Source of the DNA: Akkermansia muciniphila
GTDB lineage: Bacteria > Verrucomicrobiota > Verrucomicrobiia > Limisphaerales > JADLHS01
NCBI GenBank assembly: GCA_945882065.1
Contig: CAMCWI010000012.1
Location: forward strand, 1-32,360
DNA: 32,360 nucleotides
Direction: 5' to 3'
Shown: in pieces, positions 27,151 to 32,360 of the stretch
Layout: each line of letters begins with the position of its first letter
Position numbering within the stretch: the stretch's first letter is position 1
Notes under the pieces: model-generated
What the model saw: only the letters and a program-made list of their open reading frames with translations
Databases searched by the model: none
Told to the model about the DNA's origin: nothing
Program-made: the position numbers and the translations under genes

Positions 27151-27535
27151 ATGAGTTTGAAGATGAGAGTTGCCGTTGTTGCTGTCGCGCTTGTGACGCA
27201 GTTTTCCCCCGCTCACGCGCAGCCCACCAACGCCGACGCACCGGTTTATCTCTTCAGCACGTTCAAAGAAGGCGAGCAGGACGGACTTCGCTTTGCGTTT
27301 AGTTACGACGGTTATCACTGGAGCAATGTGCCCGGACTTTTTCTCAAGGCGCATGTGGATGGCAAGATAATTCGCGATCCGAGCATCACGCGCGGGCCGG
27401 ACGGGACATGGCATCTGGTCTGGACTTCGGCATAGAAGGGCAACAACGGAATCGGCTACGCGCACAGCAAAGACCTCGTGCATTGGTTACGAACAGAACT
27501 TTATCCCCGTGATGGCGCATGAGCCGATGGAGCGC
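27151..27535 (+). pseudogene. Glycoside hydrolase family 43-like pseudogene
   Basis: PVYLFSTFKEGEQDGLRFAFSYDGYHWSNVPGLFLKAHVDGKIIRDPSITRGPDGTWHLVWTSA-stop-KGNNGIGYAHSKDLVHW then frame shift into EQNFIPVMAHEP; in-frame TAG where TGG (W) is expected. Confidence 0.8.
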
Positions 27536-27748
27536 GGATTTCTGCCCGCGCTTTTTGTTTATCGCAATATCAGCGGTGAGAATTTTCGTTCCATAGAACT
27601 CCACAGGCAGCGAATGAATGGATTTTGGCAAAATACGGTTAGCCGTGCCGGTTGCCTTCCTGAAACGCTCCACCTAGCGTTTAATCGCGCAGGTTTGTCA
27701 CGTATCCATCCGTCGGAGCGAAAACAATGCCCGGTCTGGTGAGTTCCG

Positions 27749-29218
27749 TTGTCTCAATCGCGCGACTGTGTTTCCAAAAACGGTCAGATCATTTTGAAAA
27801 ATCCATTGATCATACAGGGCGGCATGGGTGCTGGCGTTTCTGATTGGCGACTCGCGCGTGCTGTTTCGTTGACGGGTCAGCTAGGGGTGGTTTCCGGCAC
27901 GGCGGTCGCGTGCATCCTGGCCCGGCGGCTGCAACTCGGCGATCTCGATGCCCGGATGCGGCATGCATTGGAACATTTTCCCGTGTCCGGCGTGGCGGAG
28001 AAAATTCTCGCGGACTACTACATTCCCGGCGGTAAATCGCCGGGCACGCCATTCAAACTGACGCCTCTGCCAAGCCTGCAATCGGGACATGACTACGAAG
28101 CATTGACCGTCGCAGCAAATTTCGTGGAAGTGTTCCTCGCCAAGGAAGGTCACGACGGATTGGTGGGCATCAACTTCCTAGAGAAAATTCAGTTCCCGAC
28201 CTTGCCTTCGATCTTTGGAGCGATGTTTGCGGGTGTGGATTATGTCCTGATGGGTGCGGGCATTCCTCGCAGCATTCCTGGCGTGCTCGACTTGTTGGCG
28301 AAGGGGCAAGCGGTGGAATTGAAGATTGATGTGGAAGGCGCTTTGCCGGGAGAAGAATTTCTTTCCAAGTTCGCCCCAGCGGTTTTCTGTGATGGGAACG
28401 CTCCGACTTTGAAGCGTCCGCTCTTTCTCGGCATCGTCGCTTCGGCAACGCTCGCCATGACACTCGCGCGGAAATCCAACGGCAAGGTGGATGGATTCAT
28501 CGTCGAAGGCGAAACTGCTGGAGGACACAACGCCCCTCCGCGTGGCGCGCTGCAATTGAGTGCCGAGGGCGAGCCTGTTTACGGCGCACGCGATGTGTGC
28601 GACTTGGACAAAGTTCGCGAACTAGAACTCCCGTTCTGGCTGGCGGGTTCGTATGGAGACCCGGACAAACTTGCTGAAGCACTGAGCCTCGGTGCGGCTG
28701 GAATCCAGGTCGGCACGGCGTTCGCGTTCTGCGAAGAATCCGGCATCCGCTCTGACATCAAACAGCAAACGCTTCAGCTCAGTCGCGAAGGCAAAGTCCG
28801 TGTGTTCACCGATCCGCTCGCTTCGCCCACCGGTTTTCCGTTCAAGGTTGTTCAACTCCCGGGCACACTTTCGGATGATGTAGCAAATGGTCCACGGACG
28901 CGTCTCTGTGATCTTGGCTATCTCCGACACGCCTATCGAAAAGAAGACGGCACGCTCGGCTATCGCTGCCCTGCAGAGCCGGCGGAAGATTTTATTCACA
29001 AAGGCGGCGAACCAGATGAAACCAAAGGTCGTCTCTGCGTCTGCAACGGACTCGTTTCCACCATCGGTCTCGCACAAATTCGATCTGCGACCGCGCGTGA
29101 TTTGCCATTAGTCACAGCCGGGAATGACGTGGCGCAAGTCGCCCGTTATCTGCAACCGGGCTGTGATTCCTATACTGCTGCTGAAGTCGTGGATTATCTT
29201 TTGGCAAAGACCCGCTGA
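27749..29218 (+). CDS. Nitronate monooxygenase (2-nitropropane dioxygenase-like)
   Basis: NPLIIQGGMGAGVSDWRLARAVSLTGQLGVVSGTAV..FIVEGETAGGHNAPPRG..PFWLAGSYGDPDKLAEALSLGAAGIQVGTAFAFCEESG. Confidence 0.9.
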   Translation: MSQSRDCVSKNGQIILKNPLIIQGGMGAGVSDWRLARAVSLTGQLGVVSGTAVACILARRLQLGDLDARMRHALEHFPVSGVAEKILADYYIPGGKSPGTPFKLTPLPSLQSGHDYEALTVAANFVEVFLAKEGHDGLVGINFLEKIQFPTLPSIFGAMFAGVDYVLMGAGIPRSIPGVLDLLAKGQAVELKIDVEGALPGEEFLSKFAPAVFCDGNAPTLKRPLFLGIVASATLAMTLARKSNGKVDGFIVEGETAGGHNAPPRGALQLSAEGEPVYGARDVCDLDKVRELELPFWLAGSYGDPDKLAEALSLGAAGIQVGTAFAFCEESGIRSDIKQQTLQLSREGKVRVFTDPLASPTGFPFKVVQLPGTLSDDVANGPRTRLCDLGYLRHAYRKEDGTLGYRCPAEPAEDFIHKGGEPDETKGRLCVCNGLVSTIGLAQIRSATARDLPLVTAGNDVAQVARYLQPGCDSYTAAEVVDYLLAKTR

Positions 29219-29239
29219 ACCGTCAGTGGATATTTGATC

Positions 29240-29431
29240 GCAGGGGAGACAGCACTTCTGATCTATCGAATGATCAACCAAGCCGAGAAGCCCGGTTACG
29301 GTTATCAGATCAACAAAGGCGCGACGAGTTTGACGGAGGCGTGGGACGCGACGTCAGTGAACCCTGTCACGGAATGCGGCAAACCACTGGAGCAGACGAG
29401 CGGCGTGAAGCTGTTGCTGCTCCGCAGCTAA
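29240..29431 (+). pseudogene. C-terminal fragment of an alpha-L-rhamnosidase (GH78)-like gene
   Basis: ETALLIYRMINQAEKPGYGYQINKGATSLTEAWDATSVNP..ECGKPLEQTSGVKLL resembles the GH78 catalytic-barrel end plus C-terminal domain, with internal loss. Confidence 0.65.
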
Positions 29432-29455
29432 AACCACGGTGGAAACACTCTGAAC

Positions 29456-29845
29456 TCACTTCGCCGCCGCGGTCTTGGCTTCCTGCTTCGCTTCCCACTC
29501 CTTGATGGACTTGCTTACGTTGTGTCCAGCGGCGTCGAGCACCGGTTGATCTTGTCTTTGTAGGTCTGGAAGCAAGTGTCGAGAACATCGTGTCGAGCGC
29601 TTCATCGCGGGCGCGCAACGAACGATACTGCGCCTTGATCGCGTCCTGCACGCGGCCCGCTTTGGTGGCGTCATTCAAGCCAGCGAGCCGAGGATGTTTG
29701 TGGCGCGCTTCTCGATGGTCTGGGAATAAACCTCCTCGCGCTCGGCAGCGGTGAACGGCTCGGTGACTTGTACGGAGGCGGGATGGACTACCAAGCTCGT
29801 CGCAGAAATGATGAACGCTAGCGCGATGTGCTTTGTGGTTTTCAT
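29456..29845 (-). pseudogene. DUF3826-like secreted protein, frameshifted
   Basis: Frame 1: MKTTKHIALAFIISATSLVVHPASVQVTEPFTAAEREEVYSQTIEKRATNILGSLA-stop; continues in another frame as LNDATKAGRVQDAIKAQYRSLRARDEALD, then AAGHNVSKSIKEWEAKQEAK. Confidence 0.65.
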
Positions 29846-29894
29846 GGCCGAATTCTAGCACCTCGGATTTTGCCGTCCATATCAAAGCCGGGCG

Positions 29895-30278
29895 TCAAAT
29901 CCTCTCACGTCCGCCGTAGCCGGTTTCCAGATCGTGCCAGAACTCGATGTTGTCCTCGCCGAGTTCCCAACACAGAAAAACCTCCCGGCCACCGATAATC
30001 GCCGGAAAATCCAGAAGTCCACGTTCGATGTCTTTGATGTGGATGTCGCGTTTCTGAAATTCTCCCAGCAACACCTGCATGTCCGCGAGCGTGCGGATCG
30101 AGCGGTTCACGAGATCGCCGCCGATGTCGTTGCCCGGTAACATGAGCGACGTGAGGCGTTTGTCCGCGTGTTCGAGGGTGGAACGCATTTCGTTCAAGCG
30201 CGCCAGCCATGTCCGCACTTGCGGCAACAAGGCTTCAGCTTCTTCGCGTGTGTAATGTTTTTCAAAACGATGATTCAT
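29895..30278 (-). CDS. DUF2203 family protein
   Basis: 127 aa; HYTREEAEALLPQVRTWLARLNEMR..GLLDFPAIIGGREVFLCWELGEDNIEFWHDLETGYGGRERI. Confidence 0.88.
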   Translation of the reverse strand: MNHRFEKHYTREEAEALLPQVRTWLARLNEMRSTLEHADKRLTSLMLPGNDIGGDLVNRSIRTLADMQVLLGEFQKRDIHIKDIERGLLDFPAIIGGREVFLCWELGEDNIEFWHDLETGYGGRERI

Positions 30279-31978
30279 CGGCTTAATTCTTTGATGGCGG
30301 CATCCAGTTTCTTTTGCACAGCTTCGTTGGGTTCAATGGACACGGACTTTGCCCAGGCATCACGGGCTTTGTCCAATGCTTTCGCCGCAGCATAAGCATC
30401 GCCGAGATGGTCATACACCGTGGCGTCAGGGTTATCCAGCTTCGCGATGGCTTTGAGCAGATACTCCATCGCACCCGGAAAATCGCCGAGCTTGAACAAC
30501 ACCCAACCCATGCTGTCGAGGAACGCGTCGTTGTCCGGCTCGATCTTCAACGCCGCCTCGATCAGGTCGTAGGCGCGCCTGAGATTTTCCCCGCGCTCGG
30601 CCCACATGTAGCCTAGATAGTTCATGGCCTCGGCATTGTTCGGAGCGAGGGCGATGGAGCGCTCAAAGTATTTTTCCGCGTCGGCAAATTTCCCCCCGCG
30701 TTCGCTTGCTGCGCCGAATTGGAAATAGAATCCTGCGTTCAACCGGTTCGTCTTGGCGCTGAGCGCTAACTTTTCTGCTGCGGAAAACGAGGCGAGTGCT
30801 TTGTCATACTGTTTTTGCTCATGCCATGCCAGAGCGGTCAAAAACTCCATCGGGAACTTCGTCTCAAACTTTTTGCGCGCTTCTTCCATGACTTTTACTG
30901 CCGTATCTCCGTGTCCGGCGGCGATGTGCGCGCTGGCGAGATCATAGTGCGCCTGCTCAATGGCTGGGTTCGCCCCGATGGCCTGCGTGAAACTGTCTAT
31001 CGCGTCACTCCAGCGTTTCTCATCAAATGCAAAGCTTCCGAGAAAGTAGTGTGCCGCCGCATTTTTTGGATTTTCGCGCAGGATCGCTTTGAGTTGTTCC
31101 TGCGCCCGGGCGTGGTCGCCGCCGCGCAAAAATATGTCCACGAGTTTCGAGCGCAGGATTTCCTGAAGGGGAGAGGCCGGTGCGACGTGATCCAGCACTT
31201 CAAGATACATTTTTGACGCGCTGTTCTTATCGCCGAGAAGATTGAAGCCATCACCGATCTTGAGTTGAACGGGGACGGGTAGGGGAGATTGCGTCGAGGC
31301 GCGATTGAGGATTTCGAGAGCCTTGCCGCGAGCTGCGAGGCGTTGATCTTGGAATTGCCGGGCGAGATTCGCGTAAAGCTCCGCGAGATTGGCGAGGAAT
31401 TCCGCGTCCGTGTCCGGCTCGGCGGCGGCTTCGTTCAAGACCGAGAGCGCGGCCTCAGGTTGTTTGGCGGTGATATGGTTGAGGTAAAGATTTTGCCGGA
31501 GCGCGAGCATCTTTGGCATCCTGCGGATGGCTTCGCGATTGGCTTCGATGGATTTCGCGTTGTCGCCGAGTTGTGAATAAACAAAGCCGAGCCGCACGAA
31601 CAGCATGTCGTCGGCGTCGGGCAATTCCGCCGCCCACTTCAACACTTGCAACGCTCGCTCGAACTGTCGCCCTCCGATGAGACGATTCGCCACCTCGTCA
31701 AGCAAGTCGGCATCAGACTGATTCAGTTTGGCAGCGAGAAAAAATTCGTTAAAAGCAGCGGCGGACTCCTCGTTGACCTCGTGAACAATTGCTGCGGCGA
31801 AGTGGGCGTGTGATTCAGCAAGTGCTTGAAGATTGCGCCTGTCTTCGGGATTTGTTTCTGCGGTGGAATCGGAATGATGCTTGGTGGTTCGTGGAGTGAT
31901 GCAAGCGGTCATGCAGGAAAGGCAAACCAGCGAAATCGCCATTGAAGAGGCGAATGGCAGTCGAGTAATCCTTTTCAT
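30275..31978 (-). CDS. TPR-repeat lipoprotein
   Basis: 567 aa; signal sequence with lipobox-like LSCMTAC; repeated TPR motifs (AEKYFERSIALAPNNAEAMNYLGYMWAERG, EPDNDAFLDSMGWVLFKLGDFPGAMEYLLKAI). Confidence 0.9.
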   Translation of the reverse strand: MKRITRLPFASSMAISLVCLSCMTACITPRTTKHHSDSTAETNPEDRRNLQALAESHAHFAAAIVHEVNEESAAAFNEFFLAAKLNQSDADLLDEVANRLIGGRQFERALQVLKWAAELPDADDMLFVRLGFVYSQLGDNAKSIEANREAIRRMPKMLALRQNLYLNHITAKQPEAALSVLNEAAAEPDTDAEFLANLAELYANLARQFQDQRLAARGKALEILNRASTQSPLPVPVQLKIGDGFNLLGDKNSASKMYLEVLDHVAPASPLQEILRSKLVDIFLRGGDHARAQEQLKAILRENPKNAAAHYFLGSFAFDEKRWSDAIDSFTQAIGANPAIEQAHYDLASAHIAAGHGDTAVKVMEEARKKFETKFPMEFLTALAWHEQKQYDKALASFSAAEKLALSAKTNRLNAGFYFQFGAASERGGKFADAEKYFERSIALAPNNAEAMNYLGYMWAERGENLRRAYDLIEAALKIEPDNDAFLDSMGWVLFKLGDFPGAMEYLLKAIAKLDNPDATVYDHLGDAYAAAKALDKARDAWAKSVSIEPNEAVQKKLDAAIKELSR

Positions 31979-31983
31979 TCGGG

Positions 31984-32030
31984 CAAGAAAAAAAACACGC
32001 TGGCGGCCCGTTGAACGAACCGCCAGCGTG
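31984..32030 (-). terminator. Intrinsic terminator downstream of the COX24-like gene
   Basis: cacgctggcgg (31996-32006) / ccgccagcgtg (32020-32030), 11-bp stem; on the minus strand followed by a run of T. Confidence 0.85.
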
Positions 32031-32054
32031 GGTGTAAAGAATCGGGAGCGCGGC

Positions 32055-32156
32055 TTACTTCTGCCAAGTACGCTTCTTGTGGCGATTCAGACGCAGCTTC
32101 TTGCGCCGTTTGTGTTTATTGATTTTGGCCTTACGGCGCTTTTTCAGTGAACCCAT
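32055..32156 (-). CDS. AURKAIP1/COX24-domain-like 33-aa basic protein (putative small ribosomal-associated protein)
   Basis: Manual translation: [33 protein letters not shown]-stop; followed by terminator; not in the supplied ORF track. Confidence 0.88.
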   Translation of the reverse strand: MGSLKKRRKAKINKHKRRKKLRLNRHKKRTWQK

Positions 32157-32233
32157 AGTGCGCTAATTTATTAGCTGAATTGAAACGCGGGGTCAATACG
32201 ACACTTTTGTTCGGGTGTGACTGGAAGTGCCGC

Positions 32234-32360
32234 TCAGTTTTTTGACCAGTAGGAGTTCCAGAGGTTATTGGAGCGAGCGACGCGCAGGTTGAGCATGGCT
32301 TGGGCGTGGGTTTCCTTCCACCAAGCACCCGCCAGTTTGAGGCGTTGTTGGATGACGTGA
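32234..32360 (-). CDS. Partial C-terminus of a transposase-like protein running off the right edge
   Basis: HVIQQRLKLAGAWWKETHAQAMLNLRVARSNNLWNSYWSKN-stop; resembles transposase C-termini (ISKra4/UPF0236-like pattern), exact family uncertain. Confidence 0.5.
   Translation of the reverse strand, partial: HVIQQRLKLAGAWWKETHAQAMLNLRVARSNNLWNSYWSKN

Overview
The window looks like a Verrucomicrobia-type chromosomal segment, inferred from gene content (FATTHWS-type ECF sigma factor, kinase-WD40, Ig/LTD/InlB-repeat surface proteins ending in FYR motifs). The left half, mostly minus strand, runs ECF sigma factor (15659), Ser/Thr kinase-WD40 (14803), a large C39-peptidase-like/RHS protein (11591), a surface protein joined to the RHS gene by an ATGA overlap (6723), and a second repeat-rich surface protein (3811). 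A CsbD-like gene lies on the plus strand near the left edge. The middle, about 15.7-18.0 kb, is a scarred accessory patch: an IS21 IstB remnant, a truncated addiction-module antitoxin absent from the ORF track, and a DUF1016/PDDEXK nuclease gene. That nuclease gene is bracketed by a 129-bp direct duplication of the 3' end of the neighbouring glcD-like gene. The right half is mostly housekeeping: glcD-like oxidase, DUF2007, PIN/TRAM, MlaD/MlaF/MlaE transporter, polyprenyl synthetase, ECF sigma factor, CvpA, nitronate monooxygenase, DUF2203, TPR lipoprotein and a 33-aa AURKAIP1/COX24-like protein. It also holds a decayed carbohydrate locus (GH43, GH78 and DUF3826 remnants). The most striking signal is inside the DUF1016 gene: three palindromic modules spaced exactly 48 bp apart (21-bp palindrome plus 27-bp unlike spacer), in frame, encoding SESVIRK/SESVIRK/FETATRN in a linker. 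This is a CRISPR-shaped but protein-coding palindromic array. All family calls were made by eye from protein motifs; no database search was run.
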